From positions 1,467,001 through 1,531,000 of the forward strand of contig NZ_CP055157.1 in NCBI RefSeq assembly GCF_013367775.1: DNA of 64,000 nt, given 5' to 3'. Below are positions 1 through 8,247 of the stretch, in pieces (position 1 is the first letter of the stretch; each line of letters begins with the position of its first letter). The notes beneath the pieces were generated by a model, which was given only the letters and a program-made list of their open reading frames with translations, had not been told where the DNA came from and did no database searches. A program made the translations under genes and the position numbers. This stretch comes from Microbulbifer sp. YPW1. GTDB lineage: Bacteria > Pseudomonadota > Gammaproteobacteria > Pseudomonadales > Cellvibrionaceae.

Positions 1-533
1 AGCTTGTAGGCGCGCTGCTTGGCCTGGCCCTGCTTGATCTTGCTGTTGATGGCGAAGGAGTTCATCAGCTTCACCGCTTTGTCACCGTCGGCACCATTGT
101 TGGTGAACATGGCGGCAATGGCGCTTTCGTCCGGGGTCCACTCACGGCCGTTGCGGTCGGCGAACATTTTGCGCTGCTGGGCGATGGCACCAAAGATCGG
201 GTCGTGCACCTTGTCCAGCACGCCCATGGCGTCCGCCACGTAGAACATACGCGCGTGCACTTCCATTACCGGCTGCCAGATTGCCGGGATCTTCTTCAGT
301 GCGACATCCGCAGGCATGGTTTTCTGCCACTTTTTCAGCGGTCCTTCAAAGTGGTAGCAGTGGCCACAGCCGTACCAGAACAGTTCGGTGACTTCGATTT
401 TGCTGTCGTCATCCTGGGCGACGGCCTGGGGCAGCACTTCGTAGTACTCGCCCGCTTTGAATTTTCCCGGGGTATCCTGGGCACAGGCTGCGAGGCTCAG
501 CAGCATGGTGAACAGTGCAACGACGGCTCTCAT
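1..533 (-). CDS. dsbA: Thiol:disulfide interchange protein DsbA, C-terminus beyond window
   Basis: Read on the minus strand from ATG at 533; the reading frame is open to base 1, so the 3' end is missing (177 codons visible). It would oxidise cysteine pairs in newly exported periplasmic proteins. The thioredoxin-like active site FWYGCGHCYHFE lies at about residues 53-64, giving a CGHC dithiol rather than the CPHC of E. coli DsbA. The N-terminus is a short hydrophobic signal whose end (SLAACAQD) fits either signal peptidase I cleavage after ACA or a lipobox LAAC with Cys17, so a lipid-anchored form is possible. It lies downstream of the cytochrome c4 gene in the same direction, an arrangement also found in Pseudomonas, but a terminator separates them, so it probably has its own promoter in 540-670. 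Confidence 0.9.
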   Translation of the reverse strand, partial: MRAVVALFTMLLSLAACAQDTPGKFKAGEYYEVLPQAVAQDDDSKIEVTELFWYGCGHCYHFEGPLKKWQKTMPADVALKKIPAIWQPVMEVHARMFYVADAMGVLDKVHDPIFGAIAQQRKMFADRNGREWTPDESAIAAMFTNNGADGDKAVKLMNSFAINSKIKQGQAKQRAYK

Positions 534-671
534 AAAGACTTACTCCAAACATTATTCTTGGTTCCGGCGGTCAGTATGGCTCGCATAAGCTGACGCCCGG
601 CTGAATATAGACCGCGGGAATTATTGAAGTTCCCGCACTGCGGTGCAACCCGGGTGCGATGGCCGGACAGC

Positions 672-698
672 AAAAGGCCGGTCAGCGACCGGCCTTTT
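672..698 (-). terminator. Rho-independent terminator after cytochrome c4
   Basis: A perfect 12-bp stem (AAAAGGCCGGTC paired with GACCGGCCTTTT) with a 3-nt loop lies 41 bp downstream of the cytochrome c4 stop codon. The A/T ends of the stem supply a short U run on either strand, but the only upstream gene is the minus-strand cytochrome. Confidence 0.75.
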
Positions 699-738
699 GT
701 GAACTGGGACCGATTCCGGTGATCCGGCAGGCCAACAG

Positions 739-1389
739 TTACTCGGTGAGGCCCGCAACGTAGTTGGCCACAGCCTTGATCTCGGCGTCGGACAGCTGCT
801 TGGCTACACTGCGCATTACGCGGGTGTCGCCATCGTTGTTACGCGCACCTTCGCGGAAAGCCTTCAGCTGCTTCTCGACGTACTGTGCGTACTGACCGGA
901 CAGGCGCGGATAACCCGCAGGAGCGTTGCCCTGGCCGGTGGGAGAGTGACATCCCATACACGCCGGCACACCGGAGCTTGGGTTGCCTGCACGGAAAATC
1001 TTGCGCCCCAGGGCCAGACCGTCGACGTTATCGCCGTTGTTCAGCATGACCGAGAATGCCTCGGAGCCGGAGATCTGGATATTCTGGGCGGCGAAGTAGG
1101 CGGCGATGTCCGCCATGTCCTGGTCGCTCATGTTGTCGAGCTGGCCGGTCATCTCTGGTACCTTGCGCTCACCGCTCTTGATGTCGTGCAGCTGCTTGAG
1201 CAGGTATTTCTCGCCGAGACCGGCGATTTTTGGAAAGGTCGGCGCCGGGCTGTTGCCGTCCGCACCGTGACAGGCGGCACAGGCGGCAGCCTTGGTTTGC
1301 CCCGCAGTGGCGTCACCGGCGGCGTGGCCCACCTGAGCAAATGCCACCATCCCCAAAGCCAGAGCGGCCTTCTTTATAATGCTGTTCAT
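739..1389 (-). CDS. Cytochrome c4, dihaem periplasmic electron carrier
   Basis: 216 aa. It carries electrons in the periplasm, typically to terminal oxidases such as the cox complex encoded at 16-21 kb. A Sec signal peptide (cleavage near residue 23, GHA/AGD) is followed by two tandem class I cytochrome c domains with haem motifs CAACH (residues 37-41) and CMGCH (144-148); this duplication and length are typical of cytochrome c4. The frame is open upstream to an ATG at 1461, but that would place 24 basic residues before the signal peptide; the ATG at 1389 is preceded by AGGACG and gives a normal signal sequence. It is divergent from engB with about 134 bp between starts. Confidence 0.93.
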   Translation of the reverse strand: MNSIIKKAALALGMVAFAQVGHAAGDATAGQTKAAACAACHGADGNSPAPTFPKIAGLGEKYLLKQLHDIKSGERKVPEMTGQLDNMSDQDMADIAAYFAAQNIQISGSEAFSVMLNNGDNVDGLALGRKIFRAGNPSSGVPACMGCHSPTGQGNAPAGYPRLSGQYAQYVEKQLKAFREGARNNDGDTRVMRSVAKQLSDAEIKAVANYVAGLTE

Positions 1390-1523
1390 ACGTCGTCCTG
1401 TTGCGCGCTGAAGTTTTGCACCCGATCTTCGCTGCTGGCAGCAACCTTGCCCGGCAGCCATCAGCGACGATAAAACCGCGGCATTATATACTTGCGCGCC
1501 ATCTGAGTGTACCGGGAAGACTC

Positions 1524-2204
1524 ATGTCTGAATCCAATGTAGAACGAATCAATTACCGTCGCGCCGAATTTCTGATCAGCGCCCCCACCCTGGCGGAGTG
1601 TCCGGAAGATTCCGGCGCCGAAGTGGCCTTTGCCGGACGCTCCAATGCCGGCAAATCCAGCGCCATCAACGCCCTGACCGGCAACGGCAAGCTCGCGCGC
1701 ACCTCCAAGACCCCGGGGCGCACCCAGCTGATCAACTTTTTCAGCCTGAGCGAACAGCAGCGGCTGGTGGATCTGCCGGGCTACGGTTACGCCAAGGTAG
1801 CCCGCTCCATGAAGGACGAGTGGCAGCGCCACCTGGCGTTCTATCTGGAACAGCGCCGCTGCCTCAAGGGGCTGGTGCTGTTAATGGATATCCGGCAACC
1901 ACTAAAAGAGTTTGACCTGCATATGCTCACCTGGGCGGTGAATGCCGGCCTGCCCGCGCACATCCTGCTGACCAAGGCGGACAAACTGAAGAACGGCCCC
2001 GCCAACAATACCCGTTTCGCGGTGGAAAAGGAGCTGAAGGAGCTGGAACTGGACAAAAATGTCACAGTTCAGATTTTTTCAGCGCCGAAACGCAAGGGAC
2101 TGGACAAGCTCGAGGCGCGCCTCAACCAGTGGCTGACACTGGCGCCGGAAGATATGGAAACAGATGTCGATGGCGACGACTCTGGCGAGGACGACAACGA
2201 CTAA
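1524..2204 (+). CDS. engB: Ribosome biogenesis GTPase EngB (YihA/YsxC)
   Basis: 226 aa GTPase needed for assembly of the large ribosomal subunit. G1 GRSNAGKSS is at residues 38-46, G3 DLPGYG at 83-88 and G4 TKAD at 150-153, in the order and spacing of the TrmE-Era-EngA-EngB-Septin class. The last 18 residues are almost all acidic ([18 protein letters not shown]), a tail beyond the E. coli protein. The ATG at 1524 follows GGGAAG; the longer reading back to 1401 would run through the divergent promoter region and adds no conserved sequence. Proximity to polA and dsbA is conserved in many gammaproteobacteria. Confidence 0.95.
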   Translation: MSESNVERINYRRAEFLISAPTLAECPEDSGAEVAFAGRSNAGKSSAINALTGNGKLARTSKTPGRTQLINFFSLSEQQRLVDLPGYGYAKVARSMKDEWQRHLAFYLEQRRCLKGLVLLMDIRQPLKEFDLHMLTWAVNAGLPAHILLTKADKLKNGPANNTRFAVEKELKELELDKNVTVQIFSAPKRKGLDKLEARLNQWLTLAPEDMETDVDGDDSGEDDND

Positions 2205-2230
2205 GGCAGGTGCGGGCACAGTGTAAGTGA

Positions 2231-2407
2231 TTACCCACCCGCGAAGCCCTCCTCTTTGAGGCTATCCAGCAGTATCCGTCGCAATGTGCGCCGCGCGGTA
2301 GGTGTCAGGCCGCGCAACTGTTCGGCGGTGAGATGCCGCCCCGCGATCAGCGACGTCAGGGTCTGCTGGCTGATCTGGATTTTCAGGTATTGATTGGTGG
2401 AGGCCAT
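2231..2407 (-). CDS. Small conserved-looking protein, second gene of Fur-box operon
   Basis: 58 aa, function unknown. Starts at ATG 2407, with GGAG six bases upstream; an in-frame ATG at 2431 lacks a ribosome-binding site. The sequence is basic and probably helical (QISQQTLTSLIAGRHLTAEQ, then a run of Arg and Leu), with no signal peptide or membrane segment. It lies 39 bp behind the 156-aa gene in the same direction, so the two probably share one transcript starting near the Fur-like site at 2984-2998. I do not recognise the family; it does not resemble HemP. Confidence 0.6.
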   Translation of the reverse strand: MASTNQYLKIQISQQTLTSLIAGRHLTAEQLRGLTPTARRTLRRILLDSLKEEGFAGG

Positions 2408-2446
2408 GGTCTGCTCCAGGTTAAATATCATGGCAATCCGGGACGC

Positions 2447-2917
2447 TCAGTGCAGGTGTGGCACCGCAGTGTCGCCATCGGAGGACGCCGAGATCCCCTT
2501 CAGCTGTCCGCGCCAGCTCTCCGGTAGGCTTGCCTCCGCGGTATAGAGGGTGCGGATACAGTCCGCGGTCAGCTGGTAGTGGGACCTGTCTGCCAACTCC
2601 CGCGCCAGGCGCGAACTGGCACCTACCAGGATGTAGTTTGCGTGGCCGGTGGCGCCGTACTGACGATAGGCCTCCATCAGTTTGTGTGCGCTGTCGACAA
2701 ATCGTGTGGCCGCCACCGCATAACCGGGGGCGCGCTCACTCAACAGGAAATCCGCCAGTTCATAAGCACAACCCAGGAAAGGGACCGCCTGCTGGTACTG
2801 CCTCTCCTCACACAACAACCCGCCCCGCTCGCTCCATTCCAGCCATGCCTGCTCCGCACGGCGGCTGTCGCTCATCAACCACTGGCGGTGGTTGGCACAC
2901 AGAAACTTCAGATTCAC
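2447..2917 (-). CDS. Hypothetical protein, first gene of Fur-box operon
   Basis: 156 aa, function unknown, soluble and alpha-helical in appearance (EERQYQQAVPFLGCAYELAD resembles a TPR-like helix pair). I choose the GTG at 2917: GGAG lies five bases upstream and the protein then begins VNLKFLCANHRQWL. The frame is open to an ATG at 2992, but that start would lie inside the Fur-like operator. Two Cys and several His in the N-terminal third could bind metal, but I see no recognisable motif. The site upstream implies iron control. Confidence 0.65.
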   Translation of the reverse strand: MNLKFLCANHRQWLMSDSRRAEQAWLEWSERGGLLCEERQYQQAVPFLGCAYELADFLLSERAPGYAVAATRFVDSAHKLMEAYRQYGATGHANYILVGASSRLARELADRSHYQLTADCIRTLYTAEASLPESWRGQLKGISASSDGDTAVPHLH

Positions 2918-2983
2918 AGCATCTCCCCAATATTTCTTCAACGGATCCCCGGTGGGCGTTTGCACCCGGCCAGCCCATATTAA

Positions 2984-2998
2984 TGAGAACAATTATCA
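2984..2998 (-). promoter_or_regulatory. Fur box-like operator
   Basis: TGAGAACAATTATCA is a 7-1-7 inverted repeat matching the Fur pattern TGATAAT-N-ATTATCA at 12 of 14 arm positions (right half perfect). It sits 67-81 bp upstream of the GTG start of the 156-aa gene, a position suitable for covering a promoter. Repression by Fe-loaded Fur is inferred. Confidence 0.7.
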
Positions 2999-3176
2999 CT
3001 TGCAATTAGACAATAGGCGCTGCTGTTCGAACGATGTGAAATGGGCCGCCAGATTTCTACTAAACTGAATTTAACGGTGCTGTTAACGGCTCTAAGCCGA
3101 TACCGCTCCCTCGACAGGCTGCGGTGGGAAACCTGCCGGTACTGCTGCGAAATGTGGCATTACAAAACAGACAGGC

Positions 3177-3208
3177 AAAAAAAAGCCGGCAGATTGCAGC
3201 TACCGGCT
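3177..3208 (-). terminator. Rho-independent terminator of candidate sRNA
   Basis: Six-bp stem AGCCGG / CCGGCT with a 13-nt partly pairable loop, followed on the minus strand by an uninterrupted run of eight T (3184-3177). No protein gene ends nearby upstream, so it implies a non-coding transcript or very long read-through. Confidence 0.7.
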
Positions 3209-3290
3209 AGGGGTCAGTGCCCTTGGGGATGGGCACCTAGGGGAACACGCCCAGGGGGACGGGCGCGCTCTTGGGTTCTCACCCAAATTC
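3177..3290 (-). ncRNA. Candidate small RNA with C-rich loops (distal to polA)
   Basis: On the minus strand four hairpins follow one another and end in a U8 tract: TTGGGT-GAGA-ACCCAA (3286-3271, GNRA loop), CGCCC / GGGCG with loop GTCCCCCT (3265-3248), GTGCCC / GGGCAC with loop ATCCCCAA (3236-3217), and the terminator AGCCGG / CCGGCT (3208-3184) followed by eight T. There is no coding sequence here. The region lies between polA and engB, the position of Spot 42 (enterics) and ErsA (Pseudomonas), and has the same orientation as polA. The C-rich loops could pair with G-rich Shine-Dalgarno sequences. The 5' end is undefined; the stated limit simply includes the first hairpin. Confidence 0.5.
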
Positions 3291-3547
3291 CACTGCATCC
3301 GATGCGTTTCCTTCAATACAAAGATTAAGCTGGGCCGCTAAGGTTCCCCACTCTTTTCTCCGCGTTGTTTTCTCGTCTACGGACAGGGGAAATGTATCCC
3401 ACAACTATTGAGCACTGGGACAAAAAATTCTTTATTTGAGACTTTATTCCACGCCCCCGGCCAATTTTTTCCAGCTTCGTGCAATTAATCGGCAACCCTG
3501 ATGATTCTTCAATCAACGGCATTTTCTCGATCGCACAAATTTTGGGC

Positions 3548-3580
3548 AAAAAAAAGCCCCGATGGGGGTAGCTTCGGGGC
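3548..3580 (-). terminator. Rho-independent terminator downstream of polA region
   Basis: Seven-bp GC-rich stem GCCCCGA / TCGGGGC with an 11-nt loop followed by eight T on the minus strand. Confidence 0.8.
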
Positions 3581-3690
3581 GAGGGGCTTCTGACTAAGCT
3601 TTGGGGGATGATGTTACATTCCAACGATCTTGCTTAATTAGAGAGCCCCTTCTGGCGGTAGTTCCAAGAGTTACGAAAAAAATTTAAAAA
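3548..3690 (-). ncRNA. Candidate small RNA just downstream of polA
   Basis: A second intrinsic terminator (GCCCCGA / TCGGGGC, 3580-3556, then eight T at 3555-3548) lies about 290 bp beyond the polA stop codon on the same strand. The stretch before it is non-coding, has unpaired ATCCCCCAA (around 3602-3610) and a terminator loop containing ACCCCCA, and AAGGGGCTC (near 3645-3653) can pair with GAAGCCCC (near 3583-3590). It could be an sRNA, or merely the trailer of polA. No convincing promoter was found; the 5' end given is a guess at the edge of an AT-rich stretch (3674-3697). Confidence 0.4.
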
Positions 3691-3701
3691 AATTTCGTGG
3701 C

Positions 3702-3815
3702 GGTATCGCTGCCTGGTGTGGCCTTGCGAGACACGCCGTGAACCCATCCCTGGGGGCTCTTCGAAAAAGTCCCTTTTTTCGAAGGTCTCGCAAGGCCACA
3801 CCAGGCAGCGATACC
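3702..3815. repeat. Large palindromic element, copy A (type 1 core)
   Basis: Arms 3702-3732 and 3785-3815 are perfect inverted repeats of 31 bp (outer end GGTATCGCTGCC). The 52-bp core between them, read on the minus strand, matches the core of copy B (37834-37885) at 47 of 52 positions, including AGAGCCCCCAGGGATGGG. The arms of A and B share only the innermost GCGAGAC and are otherwise unrelated. The element starts 27 bp after the polA stop codon. It has no T tract typical of an intrinsic terminator, although the inner TTCGAAAAA / TTTTTTCGAA hairpin is AT-rich. Confidence 0.85.
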
Positions 3816-3842
3816 TTCGCCCTAATATCGCGCACTTTAAGA

Positions 3843-6587
3843 TCAGTGCGCCTCGTCCCAGTTGGCCCCTTCCCCGAGATCTGCGATCAGCGGTACATCC
3901 AGTTCCGCGGCCGCCTGCATCAACTCCGGTATACGTTTTACCACCAGATCCCGCTCATCTGCCGGCACTTCCAGCACCAGTTCATCGTGTACCTGCATGA
4001 TCAGGCGGGACTTGAGCCCCTCGTCGCGCAGCCATGCATCCACCGCAATCATCGCGCGCTTGATAATATCCGCCGCGCTGCCCTGCATCGGCGCATTGAT
4101 CGCGGTGCGCTCCGCGGCCTGGCGCTGCATGCCGTTGCGGGAATTGATTTCCGGCAGGTACAGGCGGCGGCCGAACAGGGTCTCCACATAGCCCTTGTCC
4201 GCGGCCTGTTTGCGGGTGTTCTCCATATATTCGAGGACACCGGGGTAGCGCTCAAAATACCGATCGATATAGGTCTGCGCATCCGCTCGCGGAATATCCA
4301 GCTGCTTGGCCAGGCCGAAGGCGCTCATGCCGTAAATCAGGCCGAAGTTGATCGCCTTGGCGCGGCGACGCTGTTCATCGCTCACGTCGTCCGCCGAAAC
4401 CTCGAACACTTCCGCCGCAGTAGCGCGGTGAATGTCGGCGCCCGCGGCGAAGGCATCCAGCAGCCCCTTGTCCCCGGACAGGTGCGCCATGATGCGCAGC
4501 TCGATCTGGGAGTAATCCGCCGCGACGATCACGCTGCCGCCGTTGATGCGCGGGTCGGCGACAAACGCCTGGCGAATGCGGCGGCCTTCTTCGGTGCGAA
4601 TCGGGATGTTCTGCAGGTTGGGATCACTGGATGACAGGCGGCCGGTGGCCGCTACCGCCTGGTGATACGAGGTGTGCACACGGCCGGTGGCCGGGTCGAT
4701 CATCTGCGGCAGCTTGTCGGTATAGGTGTTCTTCAGCTTGGCCATGCCCCGATACTGCATGATCAGCGCCGGCAGCTTGTGTGACAGGGCCAACTCCTGC
4801 AGCACCGGTTCCGCGGTGGAGGGAGCGCCCTTGGGGGTTTTCTTGATCACCGGGATTTCGAGCTTTTCGAACAGGATCGCGCCCAGCTGTTTGGTGGAGC
4901 CGAGATTGAACTCCTCACCAGCTTCCTCGTATGCCTGCTGCTCCAGCTCGCGCATCTTTTCTTCCAGCTCGACCGACTGCTTTTTCAGCATCGCCGCATC
5001 GATATAGGCACCGTTGCGTTCGATATGTACCAGTACCGGCACCAGCGGCATCTCGATCTCGTCGAGCACTTTCTCCAGGCTCGGCTCCTTGGCCAGGCGC
5101 CCGCTCAGGTCCTGGTGCAGGCGCAGGGTGATGTCGGCGTCTTCCGCGGCGTAGGGCCCGGCCTTGTCCAGCTCGATCTGGTTGAAAGTCAGCTGTTTGG
5201 CGCCCTTGCCGGCAATATCCTCGAACTTGACCGTGGATTCGCCGAGATATTTCTGCGCGAGGCTATCCATGTCGTGGCGGCTGGCGGTGCTGTTCAGCAC
5301 ATAGGATTCCAGCATGGTGTCGCGCGCGATACCGCGCAGTTCGATATCGTAGTTGGCGAGAATGTGGCTGTCGTACTTCAGGTTCTGGCCGACCTTGTGG
5401 ACGTTTTCGTCCTCGAGCAACGGCTTCAGCTTTGCCAGCGCCGCATCGAAGTCCACCTGCTGCGGTGCGCCCATGTAGTCGTGGGCCAGGGGCAGATAGG
5501 CGGCCTCGCCCGCTTCCACGGCAAAGCTCACACCCACCAGTTTTGCCTGCATGTAGTTGAGGCTGGTGGTTTCCGTATCGAATGCGAACACCTCGGCTTT
5601 GGCGAGTTTTTCCAGCCAGCCGTCGAGTTCCTTTTCGTCGAGGATGATGCTGTAGTTGCGCTCGACAGCGAGCGCTTCCGCGGCTGTTTCGGCATCGCCA
5701 TCACCCCCCAGCTCCTCCACCCAGCTGCGGAATTCCAGCTCGCTGAACATCTCCCGCAGTTTGTCGGTATCCGGTTCGGCGTTGGCGAGGGACTCCGGTT
5801 TGTAGTCCATCTCCACGTCAGTCTTGATGGTGGCGAGCACGTAGGACATATCCGCCGCGTCTTTGTGCTCCTGCATTTTCTTGGCCAGGGTTTTGGAACC
5901 GCGAAAGCCGAGCGGCGCGATGGCGTCGAGGTCGGCGTAGATGTCCTTCAGGCTGCCGAGCCCCTGAAGCAGTGCCAGCGCGGTCTTCTCGCCCACACCC
6001 GGCACGCCGGGAATGTTATCGGCCTTGTCTCCCATGAGCGCGAGGAAGTCGATGATCAGTTCCGGGCCCACACCAAACTTTTCTTTCACGCCCTCCACAT
6101 CCAGCACCGTGTTGGACATGGTATTCACCAGGGTTACGCCCGGGCGCACCAGCTGGGCCATGTCCTTGTCGCCGGTGGAGATGATCACATCCATGCCCTT
6201 GTCGGCAGCCTGCAGAGCCAGGGTGCCGATCACATCGTCCGCCTCGACCCCGTCGATTACCAGTCGCGGCAGCCCCATGGCATCGATGATGTCGTGGATG
6301 GGCTGGATCTGTGCGCGCAGGTCATCCGGCATCGGCGGTCGGTGGGATTTGTATTCCTCGAACAGTTCGTCGCGGAAAGTTTTTCCCTTGGCATCAAAAA
6401 CCACCACTACCGGGCTGTCCGGGTGCTCCTTGAGATGTTTGCGCAACATGGAAATCACACCGCGCACCGCGCCGGTGGGCTGGCCACTGCTGGTCGCCAG
6501 GGGGGGCAGTGCGTGGAAGGCGCGATACAGGTAGGAGGATCCATCGACCAGGATCAATGGCGCGGAAGAAGTCTTGTCGTTACTCAT
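3843..6587 (-). CDS. polA: DNA polymerase I
   Basis: 914 aa; fills Okazaki-fragment and repair gaps and removes RNA primers. 5' nuclease domain at residues 1-300 ([18 protein letters not shown] start, [18 protein letters not shown]); 3'-5' exonuclease at about 330-500 with the catalytic pair in FDTETTSL (D337, E339) and YAAEDAD (479-485), so proofreading appears intact; polymerase domain with motif A DYSQIELR (691-698), motif [14 protein letters not shown] (741-753) and motif C VHDE near 867. I chose ATG 6587 ([16 protein letters not shown]) because the frame upstream, open to 6755, encodes Arg-rich sequence unlike PolA. No strong Shine-Dalgarno sequence precedes it. Palindrome A lies 27 bp downstream. 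Confidence 0.97.
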   Translation of the reverse strand: MSNDKTSSAPLILVDGSSYLYRAFHALPPLATSSGQPTGAVRGVISMLRKHLKEHPDSPVVVVFDAKGKTFRDELFEEYKSHRPPMPDDLRAQIQPIHDIIDAMGLPRLVIDGVEADDVIGTLALQAADKGMDVIISTGDKDMAQLVRPGVTLVNTMSNTVLDVEGVKEKFGVGPELIIDFLALMGDKADNIPGVPGVGEKTALALLQGLGSLKDIYADLDAIAPLGFRGSKTLAKKMQEHKDAADMSYVLATIKTDVEMDYKPESLANAEPDTDKLREMFSELEFRSWVEELGGDGDAETAAEALAVERNYSIILDEKELDGWLEKLAKAEVFAFDTETTSLNYMQAKLVGVSFAVEAGEAAYLPLAHDYMGAPQQVDFDAALAKLKPLLEDENVHKVGQNLKYDSHILANYDIELRGIARDTMLESYVLNSTASRHDMDSLAQKYLGESTVKFEDIAGKGAKQLTFNQIELDKAGPYAAEDADITLRLHQDLSGRLAKEPSLEKVLDEIEMPLVPVLVHIERNGAYIDAAMLKKQSVELEEKMRELEQQAYEEAGEEFNLGSTKQLGAILFEKLEIPVIKKTPKGAPSTAEPVLQELALSHKLPALIMQYRGMAKLKNTYTDKLPQMIDPATGRVHTSYHQAVAATGRLSSSDPNLQNIPIRTEEGRRIRQAFVADPRINGGSVIVAADYSQIELRIMAHLSGDKGLLDAFAAGADIHRATAAEVFEVSADDVSDEQRRRAKAINFGLIYGMSAFGLAKQLDIPRADAQTYIDRYFERYPGVLEYMENTRKQAADKGYVETLFGRRLYLPEINSRNGMQRQAAERTAINAPMQGSAADIIKRAMIAVDAWLRDEGLKSRLIMQVHDELVLEVPADERDLVVKRIPELMQAAAELDVPLIADLGEGANWDEAH

Positions 6588-6811
6588 AACTAGCTGGGAA
6601 GTCCGGTTTTTCATTGCGGGGCTTTCGTTGGGCGACAGGATACCCGCGATGGAAGCTTTTCGCTCGTTCCACTGCACGCATCTGTGTCTCCGTCGGCGGT
6701 GTGAAGGTTGTTCACCCCGTCGCCAACCGCGTACCAGTCGTCGCACTGTCACCACAGTCCCCGCGCGGGCTTCTAGGCTTTTATCAGGGAAGTCGCACAG
6801 AGGTGATCAAC

Positions 6812-7234
6812 ATGAACCCCCGCAAATTTGCCGCAGCGTTACTAGCCTGCGCCATCGCCGGGACCGCACTGGCCGCGGAACAATCCGATGCCAGTGAGGA
6901 AGCGGAAGTGATGGAACACGTGGAAGTGATCGGCTATCCAACGCCGGCGATTACCGCAACGGAAGCCAGCGTCGACGACGAGTCCATCGCCGAGCAGATG
7001 ATCGAGCAACAGCGACAGGAGCTGTTGCGGAGTACCGAGGCCGTCCAGTTGCAGCAACTGGAGGCATTTCGGCTGGAAGGCGAGAACCTGAGCGGCGACA
7101 CGTTGGCGCAGGAAGCCCCGCAGCAGCTTGAGCAGCTGGAGCCCGCGGAAGTTGAACTGGACGAAGAGGCTTCCAGTATCGATCCGGCACAGGAGTCTGA
7201 AATACAGGAGGAGCCACTGCAGGAACCGTCCTGA
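6812..7234 (+). CDS. Acidic exported protein of unknown function
   Basis: 140 aa. The ATG at 6812 is preceded by AGAGGTGA. A signal peptide (MNPRKFAAALLACAIAGTAL, likely cleavage at ALA/AEQ near residue 22) is followed by about 118 residues very rich in Glu, Gln and Leu with few basic residues, including a probable helical or coiled-coil stretch (EQMIEQQRQELLRSTEAVQL). No cysteines in the mature part and no recognisable domain. Composition suggests a flexible periplasmic polyanion, possibly cation-binding; that is inference from composition and from the neighbouring zinc importer. It is divergent from polA and convergent with znuA. Confidence 0.7.
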   Translation: MNPRKFAAALLACAIAGTALAAEQSDASEEAEVMEHVEVIGYPTPAITATEASVDDESIAEQMIEQQRQELLRSTEAVQLQQLEAFRLEGENLSGDTLAQEAPQQLEQLEPAEVELDEEASSIDPAQESEIQEEPLQEPS

Positions 7235-7284
7235 ACGGATCGAGCAACGGCAGATACTTTTTCAGTTAAGCTCCGGCGCCCGGT

Positions 7285-8247
7285 TCAGTGCTCCGCGCTA
7301 CGATCCGGTATCGCCCCCAGGCACTCGCGCGCATCCGCCAGCAGTTGCTGCATAAGTTGTGGATAAGTTGCGTCTGCTGGCAGCCGGGTACCGAGGGGAT
7401 CCAGGGCCTGGTAGCCCAGGTTCAGGTGTTCTGCGGTCTGGCGATCGCGCTCGTTCACTGGCACCTCGCCGAACAGGCAGCCGTGCCCGGCCTCGGCTGC
7501 GGTGGCTTCTCGATGCTCGAGCATGGCGCGCGCGCCGTGCTGGTGACTGGAGGAACCACTCAGGCTGTTTACGGTTACCCCGGCGGGCCCGAAGAACTGA
7601 CTGTAGGCCTTGTGGGTAGAGACAATCGGTACATCGCGATAGGCCCACAGGGCGCGATCCTGAACCTTCTGCAGGTTGGCCATGGCACGTGAGAAATCCC
7701 GCGCGCGGGCGCGAAATTCCTGCGCCTGACCCGGATTCAACTCTGCCAGGCGGGTAGCAATATGCGCCGCCATTACCGCCGCATTGCGCGGGCGCAACCA
7801 CAGATGCGGATCGTCCTTGTCCGCCCCGTCAAACTCGTAACCACCCGCAGCCAGCAGGCTCAGCTGCTGTTGCTCGGGCAATAGCGCCATCTGTCGCGCC
7901 AGCACGGACTCCATTTGTGGACCCAGCCATACCACCAGCTGCGCGGATTCCATCGCCACGCGATCGGTGACACTCGGCGCATAGTGGTGGGGATCGCCGT
8001 TGCCGATCAGCGACCGGACCGCCAGCTGCTCGCCGGCAATTTCCCGGGCAATCATCGCCAGTGGGCCAATACTCACCACCAATGTCGCCTTTTTGGAAGC
8101 ATCCCCAGGATCGCGGCTTGGCTGAGGCGATGTCTGCGCACTCTGGTCTCCGCCGCAGGCGGCGACCATCAGGGTGATGAGCAAGACGAAAAACTGGGCA
8201 AGAAACGGCTCTACACGACTACTAGACAAGGTGACCACCAGGATTCT
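7285..8247 (-). CDS. znuA: Zinc ABC transporter substrate-binding protein ZnuA
   Basis: Periplasmic zinc-binding component of ZnuABC; cluster A-I solute-binding protein. Candidate metal ligands are in GDPHHYAPS, DDPHLWLRP and STHKAYSQFF, the three His positions expected for ZnuA. No long His-rich loop is seen, unlike E. coli ZnuA; the His-rich segment of this system is on ZnuC instead. The N-terminal hydrophobic segment ends in LMVAACGG, a lipobox, so it is probably membrane-tethered. The frame is open to 8310, but no ATG lies close to the signal; I place the start at the TTG at 8247 (GGTGG five bases upstream), with low certainty. It is divergent from znuC, so a shared Zur-controlled region is expected between them. 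Confidence 0.88.
   Translation of the reverse strand, partial: RILVVTLSSSRVEPFLAQFFVLLITLMVAACGGDQSAQTSPQPSRDPGDASKKATLVVSIGPLAMIAREIAGEQLAVRSLIGNGDPHHYAPSVTDRVAMESAQLVVWLGPQMESVLARQMALLPEQQQLSLLAAGGYEFDGADKDDPHLWLRPRNAAVMAAHIATRLAELNPGQAQEFRARARDFSRAMANLQKVQDRALWAYRDVPIVSTHKAYSQFFGPAGVTVNSLSGSSSHQHGARAMLEHREATAAEAGHGCLFGEVPVNERDRQTAEHLNLGYQALDPLGTRLPADATYPQLMQQLLADARECLGAIPDRSAEH

Noticed and set aside
3211..3265. Plus-strand CsrA/RsmA-sequestering RNA (GGGGA in hairpin loops)
   Set aside because: The loops on the plus strand do show GGGGA, but the only terminator with a T tract is oriented for a minus-strand transcript, so the minus strand is preferred.
3041..3328. Plus-strand frame of 95 codons opposite the candidate sRNA
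   Set aside because: Its codons come from hairpin sequence (Arg/Gly/Trp-rich), with no start signal; better explained by RNA structure.
3325..3624. Minus-strand frame of 99 codons in the polA-engB gap
   Set aside because: Lies across an intrinsic terminator and a lower-GC region; no ribosome-binding site and no protein-like pattern.
3702..3815. Palindromes A-D as CRISPR, integron attC or simple terminators
   Set aside because: No tandem repetition or spacers, no attC-like R boxes recognised, no T tracts, and two copies lie inside housekeeping operons.
5025..6593. Very long plus-strand frame opposite polA
   Set aside because: Antisense shadow caused by GC-rich codon bias; polA is unmistakable on the other strand. 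The same applies to 3738-4634, 52209-53426, 57965-59803 and 62228-63964.
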